A DNA stretch of 64,000 nucleotides from contig NZ_CP048209.1 in assembly GCF_010119935.1 (NCBI RefSeq), forward strand, positions 4,901,001-4,965,000. The letters run 5' to 3'. The notes beneath the pieces are model-generated. The model was not told where the DNA came from. It saw nothing but the letters and a program-made list of their open reading frames with translations, and did not search any database. The DNA is from Paenibacillus lycopersici. Lineage in GTDB: Bacteria > Bacillota > Bacilli > Paenibacillales > Paenibacillaceae. The position numbers and the translations under genes were made by a program. Below are positions 53,181 to 61,215 of the stretch, one piece after another. How positions within the stretch are numbered: the stretch's first letter is position 1; each line of letters starts with the position of its first letter.

Positions 53181-53494
53181 AGAGCAGCGCCGCGCATTCA
53201 CCAGTGGTTTCCGGGCGTATTCCTGCGTGACCGGATCAGCTCTCTCCCTCTGCGCCATGCCGATTTGCGGCTTGGTCATTATATCGTCCGGCGATCGATT
53301 GCGGTGCAGCTTTGCGATTGGTCTTGTTCCAGGAATGTTCCTGAAATTGATTCCTTCCAAAAACAGTTGCAATGCGAACATTTGTTTGGTATCGTGAAAT
53401 CAGCTGGAATTATTCGTGAACCGGCACAGGAGGCGCGATAAACCGAAATTTCGGGCATGCGGACCGATCAGCCGCCGGAGGGGAGAGAGAGGCC
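53181..53494 (+). promoter_or_regulatory. 314-bp intergenic region with a candidate promoter
   Basis: TTGCAA (53367-53372), 17-bp spacer, TATCGT (53390-53395) is the best promoter candidate for the membrane-protein gene at 53495. No gene seen in this interval. Confidence 0.4.
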
Positions 53495-54208
53495 ATGCGT
53501 TCATTCTTGAATCCGAAGATCTCGCAGCACTTCTCGGCCTATTCTCCATCGCATATTGCCGCGCTCGTCACGCTTGTCATGTCCGCCGTGCTGCTGTACC
53601 GGTATCGGCACAAGATTCGCCGGCAGCCGCGCGCAGTGCAAACCATCCGTTACGCGCTTCTCGCCTGCCTGGTTGTTCCGGAATGCTTCCTCTTCTTCTG
53701 GTACGCGGCTGAGGATCTTTGGGATCCGCAGTACACGCTGCCGCTTGAGCTATGCAGCATCTCGCAGCTGCTCGCCATCGCCATGCTGATCTCGCGCAGC
53801 CGTCTGCTGTACCAAATCGTCTTCCTCGCCGGCATCGGCGGCGCAATGCAAGCCATGCTGACGCCCGATCTCATTTACCCGTTTCCCCATTTCCGTTTCT
53901 TTCACTTTTTCATCGTACATATGGCCATCATTCTAGCTCCGCTCTATCTGACCTGGGTCGGCGGCTGCCGGCTCACATGGAAATCCGTCGGCATTACGAT
54001 GATTTTCCTGAACATCTTAGTTGTCCTTGTGGGTGGCGTGGATTATTGGCTCGATGCCAACTACATGTTCCTCAGGCACAAGCCGGAAGCGGCTTCGCTA
54101 TTGGATATACTGGGACCTTACCCCGCTTATCTGATCGCGGAAGAAGCTATTGCGGCTTGCATCTTCTCGTTGATGGTCTTGCCGTTTGTTATTTCCAAAC
54201 GAAGATAA
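53495..54208 (+). CDS. YwaF-like (TIGR02206 family) integral membrane protein
   Basis: 237 residues with six or more hydrophobic helices. Diagnostic family segments are LPLELCSISQLLAIAMLI, FLAGIGGAMQAMLTPDL with PFPHFRFFHFFIVHMAII, GGVDYWLDANYMFLRHKP and LDILGPYPAYLIAEE. Function unknown. GGGGAGAGAGAGG precedes the ATG. The GyrI-like gene follows after 40 bp and may be co-transcribed. Confidence 0.9.
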   Translation: MRSFLNPKISQHFSAYSPSHIAALVTLVMSAVLLYRYRHKIRRQPRAVQTIRYALLACLVVPECFLFFWYAAEDLWDPQYTLPLELCSISQLLAIAMLISRSRLLYQIVFLAGIGGAMQAMLTPDLIYPFPHFRFFHFFIVHMAIILAPLYLTWVGGCRLTWKSVGITMIFLNILVVLVGGVDYWLDANYMFLRHKPEAASLLDILGPYPAYLIAEEAIAACIFSLMVLPFVISKRR

Positions 54209-54248
54209 CGAGTCGGCACGGTAGTCCGAGGATCCAAGGAGGATACGA

Positions 54249-54725
54249 ATGGTCGAATTCATTGCCAAGCAGCGGTTTTCAGTGATTGGTAAATTAGGAG
54301 AAGGACGTTCCGCCGAGAGCTCGAAGTGGATACCGCCTTTATGGCAGGAGGCCAATAGCCGTTTTTCGGAAATCAGCGGTCTCGCGAAAATAGATGCCGA
54401 TGGAAATTACGTCGGCATCTGGGGCGCAATGAGCGATGTTGGCGGCAATTTCGAAAGATGGCGCGAAGAAGGCAGTTATTTGGCGGGATGCGAAGTTGCC
54501 GACGATGCGCTGCCTCCGGCTGGATGGACGAAATGGACGATTCCCGCTTTCAAATACGCGGTATCGAAGTGCACGCAGGAGTCGTATCAAGCTGCCTTGG
54601 CAACTATGCTTTCGAACTTCCTGCCTGATCACAACCTTCAAGTTGTCGGCGCCATCCAAGAACTCTATCGTCCGAACGATCGCGGCGGAGAATTGTACTT
54701 ATACATTCCAATCGAGAAAATCTGA
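54249..54725 (+). CDS. GyrI-like effector-binding domain protein
   Basis: 158 residues, the size of a single GyrI/BmrR-type effector-binding domain. MVEFIAKQRFSVIGKLGEG opens it; IWGAMSDVGGNFERWREEGSYLAG and DDALPPAGWTKWTIPAFKYAV fit the SHS2 repeat pair, and NDRGGELYLYIPI closes it. Such proteins bind small hydrophobic or cationic molecules, for drug sequestration, hydrolysis or sensing. AAGGAGG is ideally placed. Confidence 0.82.
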   Translation: MVEFIAKQRFSVIGKLGEGRSAESSKWIPPLWQEANSRFSEISGLAKIDADGNYVGIWGAMSDVGGNFERWREEGSYLAGCEVADDALPPAGWTKWTIPAFKYAVSKCTQESYQAALATMLSNFLPDHNLQVVGAIQELYRPNDRGGELYLYIPIEKI

Positions 54726-54825
54726 CCGCACTTCCGAACTCTGCATGCCTTCTATGCGAAAGCGGCAAAAGGCCGCATGAACGAAGCAGGGATGTCGGAA
54801 CTCAACAAGGCTGCCGGAACGCAGC

Positions 54826-54854
54826 AAAAGCCGCCGGAAGTCAATTCCGGCAGC
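54826..54854 (-). terminator. tyrS terminator
   Basis: On the minus strand GCTGCCGGAA pairs with TTCCGGCGGC (one G-U), loop TTGAC, followed by TTTTGC. A longer 13-bp alternative stem (54807-54857) overlaps it. Confidence 0.7.
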
Positions 54855-54879
54855 CTTCGCCACTCGCTTGTCCAACGTC

Positions 54880-56163
54880 CTATTCGAAGCGGACGAGGAA
54901 ATAATTCTTTTTGCCTTTGCGCAGCACGATATATTTGCCATGGAGCCGCTGATCGGCGGCAATGAGGGTCTCGACGCCCGTCTGCTTGACGCCGTTCACC
55001 GAAATCGCGTTGCCCTCGATGTCTTGCTTCGCCTGCCGTTTCGACGGGGCGACGCCTGCTTCGATCAACAGGTCCATGAGCGGCTTCTCGTCTTGCGCCG
55101 GGAGCACCGTCGTCGGCAAATCCTGCAGCGCCTCGACCAGCTCCGCCTCCGTCAATTTCGTAATGTCGCCGGAGAACAGCGCCTGCGTAATTTTCTCGGC
55201 GGTCTCGACCGCATCCTCGCCATGCACGAGCTTGGTCACTTGGCGGGCAAGCTCGCGCTGCGCGGCGCGCTTCTCCGGCTGCTGCTTCAGCTCTTCTTCC
55301 AGCGCCTCGATCTCCGGGCGCGTCAGGAACGTGAAATATTTCAGGAACTTGATGACGTCGTTATCGTCCGTGTTCATCCAGAACTGATAGAAATGGTACA
55401 CCGACGTCTTGTTCCGGTCGAGCCAGATCGCCCCCGTCTCGGACTTACCGAACTTCTTCCCGTCGCTCTTCGTTACGAGCGGCATCGTCAAGCCGAATGC
55501 GCCGCTGCCGCCCATTTTGCCGATCAGATCAAGCCCTGCGGTAATGTTGCCCCATTGATCGCTGCCGCCGACTTGCAGATGGCAGCCGTGTTCCTGGTGC
55601 AGCTTCCAGAAGTCGTATGCCTGCAGGATCATGTAGCTGAATTCCGTGAACGAGATACCGTTCGCGAGCCGCGAATCGACGGAGTCTTTGGCAAGCATGT
55701 AATTGACGGTGAAGTTCTTGCCGACATCGCGCAGGAACGAAATGACGTCCAGCTTCGAGATCCAGTCGTAGTTGCTTACCAGGCTGGCCGGGTTGCCGTC
55801 CGCTTCGAAATCGAGGAAACGGGAAAGCTGCCGTTTCAAGCTGTCCGTCCATTCCGCTACCGTATCCGACGTGTTGAGCGAGCGCTCCGTCGAACGGCCG
55901 CTCGGATCGCCGATCAAGCCGGTGCCGCCGCCAACCAATGCGATCGGCACATGTCCGGCATTCTGGAACCGGCGCAGCATCAGGATCGGCAGCAGGCTGC
56001 CGATATGCAGGCTGTCCGCGGTCGGATCGAAGCCGCAGTACAATGTTACGCGGTCCTCCTCCAGCTTCTTGCCTAAATTCTCGCGATCGGTGACTTGGTG
56101 CACCAGCCCGCGGTATTCCAGATCTTCCAATAATTCATTCTGCGCAATCGTCTCGTTCGTCAT
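54880..56163 (-). CDS. tyrS: tyrosyl-tRNA synthetase
   Basis: 427 residues from ATG 56163 (GGGAGG 9 nt upstream). Class I signature TLYCGFDPTADSLHIGSLLP (HIGH variant HIGS), tyrosine-pocket region MLQAYDFWKLHQEHGCHLQVGGSDQWGNI, KMSKS variant GKKFGKSETGAIWL, and an S4 RNA-binding domain over the last about 70 residues (GVAPSKRQAKQDIEGNAISVNG). It attaches tyrosine to tRNA-Tyr. Expression is controlled by the T-box leader immediately upstream. Confidence 0.97.
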   Translation of the reverse strand: MTNETIAQNELLEDLEYRGLVHQVTDRENLGKKLEEDRVTLYCGFDPTADSLHIGSLLPILMLRRFQNAGHVPIALVGGGTGLIGDPSGRSTERSLNTSDTVAEWTDSLKRQLSRFLDFEADGNPASLVSNYDWISKLDVISFLRDVGKNFTVNYMLAKDSVDSRLANGISFTEFSYMILQAYDFWKLHQEHGCHLQVGGSDQWGNITAGLDLIGKMGGSGAFGLTMPLVTKSDGKKFGKSETGAIWLDRNKTSVYHFYQFWMNTDDNDVIKFLKYFTFLTRPEIEALEEELKQQPEKRAAQRELARQVTKLVHGEDAVETAEKITQALFSGDITKLTEAELVEALQDLPTTVLPAQDEKPLMDLLIEAGVAPSKRQAKQDIEGNAISVNGVKQTGVETLIAADQRLHGKYIVLRKGKKNYFLVRFE

Positions 56164-56199
56164 TGCTCGAATCCTCCCAGCGTGATATGAAAACAAAAA

Positions 56200-56452
56200 A
56201 GACCCGCCCTGTCAAAGACAGGGACGAGTCATCGCGGTACCACCCTAATTGAAGACGCGCTTGCTGCGCCGCCTTCCACTCGATCCGATAACGGCGGACG
56301 GCCGTCCCGCCCTTCTGCCCGCAGGCAGTTTCAGGCGAAGAAGCTCCGGGCTGTAATTCGCGTACGTTCACGTACCGGCTTGCACCAACCGCCGGCTCTC
56401 TGGGAGCATGAAGGGAACGCTACTGATGCCTTTCATCGCAATAAATGCTATT
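56200..56452 (-). promoter_or_regulatory. tyrosine T-box riboswitch upstream of tyrS
   Basis: Minus-strand leader. Stem I carries the 5' AGTA (after GATGAAAGGCATC), the AG-box region GAGAGCCGGCGGTTGGTG, and the specifier loop GAATTACA, reading UAC (Tyr). The antiterminator bulge AGGGTGGTACCGCG maps to 56233-56246. The competing terminator (56201-56230, CCCTGTC/GACAGGG core) is followed by TTTTTT. Uncharged tRNA-Tyr should permit read-through. Confidence 0.93.
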
Positions 56453-56458
56453 GAGAAC

Positions 56459-56487
56459 ACTTTATGCAATACGGCTGCGATTGTCAA
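56459..56487 (-). promoter_or_regulatory. promoter of the tyrS T-box leader
   Basis: TTGACA (56487-56482), 17-bp spacer, TAAAGT (56464-56459) on the minus strand. The start site is predicted near 56452. Confidence 0.75.
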
Positions 56488-56582
56488 GGCTGGCGAATGC
56501 TTGCCGGGCATCCTCGCGTAGAGTGTACCGAGGATGTGATTGGCATTCAAGGGCATCGCCTCCGTGCTCCTGCCATAATCGG

Positions 56583-57440
56583 CTAGCGTTCAATCAGGTT
56601 CCGGCGATGCAGCGCCTTTAATACGTCCACGGTCAAGACGCTTCGCCAGCCCTCCAGATTCTCATCGGTGTCGCTCCAATGCGGAGGGAAGTAGCCTTCG
56701 TCGGCTTGATTGCGGATTTCGAATTCCAAGCTCGCCTGCACGTCATCCCGAATGATACCGTTCACCGGACTCGAAGGCGAGATCGCGAACCAGTACGGCT
56801 TCGTACACCAGTTCGGCCATTTGGCGGGATCTCGCTCGATAACGAGGGGAACGTCTTCGCGCAGCCGTTGGATGACGAGCGATTTCAAAGGCTCCGGCGC
56901 AAAATGCGTGAAGCGCATGTAACACAACAAACTAAACGGATCCATCGGCCGCTTGACCGCCGCCAGGTTCTTCTCGACTTGGTCGAGGCATTGCTGCAAG
57001 AAAGCCGGAGGTACTTGATCGCGATAGCGATACAAATAGCCGGTCAATTCCGCGCTTGGATTGCCCCAGTTCTGGATCTGCCCGTCGCCTTCAAAGCGCC
57101 AGTTGTACGCCGGCTGCCACATCCCGGCCGCTTCGTCGTACGTGTCAAGCAGATAGCCGACAGCCCGTTTTACCATTGGTTCGCTATTCGGAACGTTCAT
57201 CTCCGCGATAAGCTGGAAAGCAACGCTCGTTCCTATAGGAGAGGAGGCGTCCCGCGGGCCTTCGCACATAGCTTGAAAGCCGCCATCGGCGTTCTGATGA
57301 GCGGCCAGCGCATCCATCACCGCTTCGCGGGAGCCGTTATGCAATTCATACTGCAAACGCGCTTGATCAATAGCTCTCCCGCGCGTTTGCAGGAACGACT
57401 TCGCACGCGCATAGTTTTCTTTCGACAACATCAACGTCAT
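56583..57440 (-). CDS. prenyltransferase/squalene-cyclase-fold protein
   Basis: 285 residues. Helical repeats of the alpha/alpha toroid class are visible: VMDALAAHQNADGGFQAMCEG (QNxDGGF-type QW motif), KRAVGYLLDTYDEAAGMWQ, LTGYLYRYRDQVPPAF and ASLEFEIRNQADEGYFPPHW. No DxDD cyclase motif is seen, so terpene cyclisation is doubtful; many such bacterial proteins are uncharacterised. GGAGGGAAAGCAACG precedes the ATG. Follows SelO on the minus strand after 120 bp. Confidence 0.7.
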   Translation of the reverse strand: MTLMLSKENYARAKSFLQTRGRAIDQARLQYELHNGSREAVMDALAAHQNADGGFQAMCEGPRDASSPIGTSVAFQLIAEMNVPNSEPMVKRAVGYLLDTYDEAAGMWQPAYNWRFEGDGQIQNWGNPSAELTGYLYRYRDQVPPAFLQQCLDQVEKNLAAVKRPMDPFSLLCYMRFTHFAPEPLKSLVIQRLREDVPLVIERDPAKWPNWCTKPYWFAISPSSPVNGIIRDDVQASLEFEIRNQADEGYFPPHWSDTDENLEGWRSVLTVDVLKALHRRNLIER

Positions 57441-57560
57441 CGTTGCTTTCCCTCCGGTCGGTATGCTTGCTTAGCGAGCATCGAGGCGCTGAGATCGCTG
57501 CGCTCCACTTTGAAATTCGCCATACGGACGGGAAATCCCTCTCTTCAATCCGACTGCCCG

Positions 57561-59039
57561 TCAAGTTCCGCAGAAGGTGCGGTACGGTCGGTCGGAAGGC
57601 TCGGGAAGCGCGCAATATGCCTCTCGCTCGCGAGCGTGATCGTACGGAGACTCCAGCGCGGCAAGCAGCCGGTCCATGACGCCGTAATCCCCCGCTTCCG
57701 CCGCCGCCAACGCTTCCTCGACCCGATGATTGCGCGGAATAACCGCGGGATTGCTGTCCTGCATGAGCCGCTTCGCGGCTTCCGGGGTCTCCGGCTGCCG
57801 GCCGAGCCGCAGCTGCCAGCGCTCCAGCCACGCGTCAAACCCCGCCGTGCCGGACAAAGCCGTTTCCTCCGGCTTATCGAACGTCAACGACCGGAACGTA
57901 TTCGTATAATCCGCCCGGTGCTTCTGCATCATGACGAGCAGATCATCGATTAACGCCTCGTCCTCCGGCTCCTCGCCGAACAGGCCGAGCTTCGCCCGCA
58001 TGCCGGCAAACCAATGGGAACGGAACAACTCGGCGAATGTTCCGATGGCCGCTTCCGCCAGCTTGATGGCCTGCTCTTCGTCAGGATGCAAGAGCGGCAG
58101 CAGCGTCTCCGCCAATCGCGCCAAATTCCAGGCGGCGATCTGCGGCTGATTGCCGTAGGCATACCGTCCCTGCCGGTCGATGGAGCTGAATACGGTCGCC
58201 GGATCGTACGCGTCCATGAACGCGCACGGGCCGTAATCGATCGTCTCGCCGCTGATCGTCATGTTGTCGGTATTCATGACCCCGTGAATGAAGCCGACGA
58301 GCTGCCACTTGGCAAGCAGCGCGGCTTGGCGCCCGATCACTTCCCGAAGCAGGGACAGGTAGCGGTTCCCGTCTTCGTCGGCATCGCCGTAATGCCGTTC
58401 CCAGGCATAATCGGCCAGCGCCCGCAGCTCGTCGACCGTTCCCCGGCCCGCCGCGAACTGGAACGTGCCGACGCGCAGGTGGCTTGCCGCCACGCGCGTC
58501 AGCACGGCCCCCGGAAGCAGGCTCTCGCGGACGATCTCATTGCCGGTCGCCGCGACCGCCAGGCTGCGGGTCGTCGGAATGCCGAGCGCATGCATCGCTT
58601 CGCTGATGATATGCTCGCGCAGCATAGGCCCAAGCGCTGCCCGGCCGTCGCCGCCTCGCGAATACGGCGTGCGCCCCGAGCCTTTCAGCTGAATGTCGAA
58701 CCGCTGGCCGGAAGGCGCGATCTGTTCGCCGAGCAGCACCGCCCGGCCGTCGCCCAGCATGTTCAAATAGCCGAACTGATGTCCCGCGTACGCCTGCGCG
58801 AGCGGCAATGCGCCCTCAGGCACCCGGTTGCCGGCAAACACCGCCGCGCCGCCTGCGCCGCGCAGCGCCTCGGCGTTCAAGCCCAAGGAAGCCGCTACCC
58901 GTTCGTTCAGCACGACCAGCTTCGGCGCACTGACGGGCACCGGATTTTGCCGGGCGTAGAATAGGTCGGGCAGCCGGGCGTAGCTGTTGTCGAAGCGCCA
59001 GCCCGCTTCGTGATCGGTATGTCCGTTGTTCGCTGTCAT
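57561..59039 (-). CDS. selO: SelO (YdiU/UPF0061) protein adenylyltransferase
   Basis: 492 residues, typical size. NMLGDGRAVLLGEQ, QLKGSGRTPYSRGGDGRAALGPMLREHIISEAMHALGIPTTRSLAV and VASHLRVGTFQFAAGRG are signature blocks of the pseudokinase-like fold. GFIHGVMNTDNMTISGETIDYGPCAFMD carries the Asn and Asp that coordinate metal-ATP. SelO transfers AMP to Ser/Thr/Tyr of substrate proteins and is linked to redox stress. GGAGGAG upstream. Single gene. Confidence 0.96.
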   Translation of the reverse strand: MTANNGHTDHEAGWRFDNSYARLPDLFYARQNPVPVSAPKLVVLNERVAASLGLNAEALRGAGGAAVFAGNRVPEGALPLAQAYAGHQFGYLNMLGDGRAVLLGEQIAPSGQRFDIQLKGSGRTPYSRGGDGRAALGPMLREHIISEAMHALGIPTTRSLAVAATGNEIVRESLLPGAVLTRVAASHLRVGTFQFAAGRGTVDELRALADYAWERHYGDADEDGNRYLSLLREVIGRQAALLAKWQLVGFIHGVMNTDNMTISGETIDYGPCAFMDAYDPATVFSSIDRQGRYAYGNQPQIAAWNLARLAETLLPLLHPDEEQAIKLAEAAIGTFAELFRSHWFAGMRAKLGLFGEEPEDEALIDDLLVMMQKHRADYTNTFRSLTFDKPEETALSGTAGFDAWLERWQLRLGRQPETPEAAKRLMQDSNPAVIPRNHRVEEALAAAEAGDYGVMDRLLAALESPYDHAREREAYCALPEPSDRPYRTFCGT

Positions 59040-59187
59040 CGGAGCTCCTCCTCTCGCTTCTTCGCGATATCGATATAGGCGTCTTGCGCGTATTTACAAA
59101 ATAAGGTCTCCTGCATTATACCCTTTATTCCGCCGTTTCGTACAACAAAGGCTCGCCGGCGGGCATCCGGTGCCCAAGAACGCAAAA

Positions 59188-59222
59188 AACAGCAAGCCCT
59201 GACGTTCCAGGTGCTTGCTGTT
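59188..59222 (-). terminator. asd terminator
   Basis: AACAGCAAGC pairs with GCTTGCTGTT, with an inner CCTG/CAGG stem. On the minus strand it is followed by a run of six T. Confidence 0.9.
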
Positions 59223-59261
59223 CACTTCATTACATGCGACGGTTCCTAATCGGATCAGCCG

Positions 59262-60347
59262 TTACTTGGCTTGGATATAGCCTTCCGCCTTCAGCAGCTC
59301 GGCAATCAGCACCGCGCCGCCCGCCGCGCCGCGCAGCGTGTTATGCGAGAGGCCCACGAACTTGTAGTCGTAGATGGAATCCTCGCGCAGACGGCCGACC
59401 GATACGCCCATGCCGCGCTCGATGTCGCGGTCAAGCTTCGTCTGCGGTCTGTTCTCTTCTTCGAAATACGTAATGAACTGCTTCGGCGCGCTTGGCAGGC
59501 CGAGCTCTTGCGGACGTCCCTGGAACTGGCGCCAGCGGGCTAGAATTTCTTCTTTCTCCGGCTTGTTCTCGAACGACGCGAATACGGTCGCCAAGTGGCC
59601 GTCCGTGACCGGGACGCGGATACACTGCGTCGTGATGAGCGGCGCGCTCGCCTTCACGATCTCGTTGCCGGCGATGCTGCCCCAGATGCGAAGCGGCTCC
59701 TGCTCGCTCTTCTCTTCCTCGCCGCCGATGTACGGAATGACGTTGTCAAGCATATCCGGCCAGTCGGTGAAGTTCTTGCCGGCGCCGGAAATCGCCTGAT
59801 ACGTCGAAGCGACCACCTTGGTCGGTTTGAAATCGAGCAGGGCGTGAAGAGCCGGCACATAGCTCTGGATGGAGCAGTTCGGCTTCACGGCGATGAACCC
59901 GGTCGACGTGCCGAGACGCTTGCGCTGCGCGGCGATGATTTCGATATGGCCGGGGTTGATCTCGGGAATGACCATCGGGATGTCCGGCGTCCAGCGATGC
60001 GCCGAATTATTCGACACGACCGGCGTGCCCGTCTTGGCGTATGCTTCTTCCAGCGCCTGGATTTCATTCTTCTTCATGTCCACCGCGCAGAAAATAAAGT
60101 CGACCTGCGATGCCACTTCCTCTACTTTCGAGGCATCCTGCACGACGATGCGTTTCACGTTCTCCGGAATCGGGCCGGACAGCTTCCATCTGCCCTGCAC
60201 GGCTTCCTCGTATGTTTTGCCCGCCGAGCCTGCGCTCGCCGCGATGGCCGTTACTTGAAACCAAGGATGCTGATCCAACAATTCCATGAAACGTTGGCCA
60301 ACCATGCCCGTTCCTCCGACAATACCGACTTTCAGCTTATCTGTCAT
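59262..60347 (-). CDS. asd: aspartate-semialdehyde dehydrogenase
   Basis: 361 residues. NADP loop KVGIVGGTGMVGQRFMELL, VVSNNSAHRWTPDIPMVIPEIN, and the nucleophile Cys158 in GFIAVKPNCSIQSYVPAL. The pattern and length match the archaeal/fungal-like ASADH branch rather than the shorter enterobacterial one. It reduces aspartyl phosphate to aspartate semialdehyde, the branch point to lysine/DAP, methionine and threonine. AAAGGAA lies upstream. A T-box with AAA specifier precedes it, suggesting lysine control. Confidence 0.95.
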   Translation of the reverse strand: MTDKLKVGIVGGTGMVGQRFMELLDQHPWFQVTAIAASAGSAGKTYEEAVQGRWKLSGPIPENVKRIVVQDASKVEEVASQVDFIFCAVDMKKNEIQALEEAYAKTGTPVVSNNSAHRWTPDIPMVIPEINPGHIEIIAAQRKRLGTSTGFIAVKPNCSIQSYVPALHALLDFKPTKVVASTYQAISGAGKNFTDWPDMLDNVIPYIGGEEEKSEQEPLRIWGSIAGNEIVKASAPLITTQCIRVPVTDGHLATVFASFENKPEKEEILARWRQFQGRPQELGLPSAPKQFITYFEEENRPQTKLDRDIERGMGVSVGRLREDSIYDYKFVGLSHNTLRGAAGGAVLIAELLKAEGYIQAK

Positions 60348-60472
60348 TACGATTCAATTCCTTTCGCTTGGTCATCTTGGATGGGAATCGTTCTTCCCTA
60401 CAAACCTATTCAGATCGCATGATTTGGTGTACCGCAATCGCAGCCGCAAGCTGCAACCCCGCCGCCTAAACT

Positions 60473-60776
60473 AAAAAAATCCCACCCCTAAGACTGTTGT
60501 CAGTCTCAGGGACGAGATTATATCCTCGTGGTACCACCCCAGATTCGCCGGCCTGTCGCCAGTTCGGCCTCTTCAAGTACGGCATCGCTCCTTCGCGGAT
60601 GCTTATACTCTAGCTCTATAACAGGAGCTCCTGGCGCACCATCCCCTTAGGACAAGGTTCCGACGCGCTGCTCAGAGACTTTATTCAATAAGGACGCTTT
60701 ACTCCTTCCCAGCTGACGGAGCTCTCTGAAAAAGCGTGTCGTTATTTACTCTTCTCGTCATCGCATTTCAATGCTT
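60473..60776 (-). promoter_or_regulatory. T-box riboswitch upstream of asd, specifier AAA (lysine)
   Basis: Minus-strand leader. The 5' side has GATGACGAGAAGAGTAAATA, the AG-box region is AGAGAGCTCCGTCAGCTGG, and the 3' specifier strand GAATAAAG reads AAA (Lys). It is framed by AATAA/TTATT and ACGCTTT/AAAGCGT stems. The antiterminator element GGGTGGTACCACG maps near 60528-60540. The terminator CCCTGAGACT/AGTCTTAGGG (60486-60511) is followed by a T-run. Confidence 0.88.
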
Positions 60777-60782
60777 TCGAAT

Positions 60783-60811
60783 ATAGTATCAGATAATTCA
60801 GGCCAGGTAAA
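60783..60811 (-). promoter_or_regulatory. promoter of the asd T-box leader
   Basis: TTTACC (60811-60806), 17-bp spacer, TACTAT (60788-60783) on the minus strand. Confidence 0.55.
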
Positions 60812-60813
60812 CA

Positions 60814-61060
60814 GCATTTTTTGATAATTCGCCAAAATGGGCAGGGGCTGCCGTTGAAGGCGCGAAATCCTGCTGCTGCGGCAGCTTTGGCAGGGGATTC
60901 GCCCGATTCTGGCGCGGAATCCTGCTGCTGTGGCAGCTTTTGCGGCTGATTCACACGGTTTCGCTGCGAAATCCTGCCGCTAGAACAGCTTTAGTGGACG
61001 ATTCGCTCGTTTCGGCGCGAAATCATGCTGCTGGAGCAGCTTTTGCGATGGGTTCGCTCG
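60814..61060. repeat. second 52-bp tandem array (four copies plus a partial)
   Basis: GCGAAATCCTG-type cores begin at 60862, 60914, 60966 and 61017 (52/52/51 bp steps). Each runs CTGCTG...GGCAGCTTT, then GATTCG. A half-unit with CAGCATTTT precedes. The layout and period match the array at 41.4-42.1 kb, although the sequence is diverged. It lies directly upstream of the asd promoter. Confidence 0.8.
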
Positions 61061-61093
61061 ACGCCCGTGCAGCGAACATACATGGACTAAGCA

Positions 61094-61135
61094 AAGAACC
61101 CTCATCCCGCACGAATGAGCGGAATGAGGGTTCTT
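61094..61135 (-). terminator. terminator of the GH130-Gfo/Idh operon
   Basis: AAGAACCCTCAT (61094-61105) pairs with ATGAGGGTTCTT (61124-61135), extended by a few bases. It lies 80 bp after the last stop; the minus-strand tail is TGCTTAG, a weak T-run. Confidence 0.65.
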
Positions 61136-61215
61136 GCACTTACCGTCGATGCCAGATCGGCCGACTTCGAATCACTCCAGCCTGCCTGTTTCGAATCCAG
61201 CCAGCCCGCCGCGGA

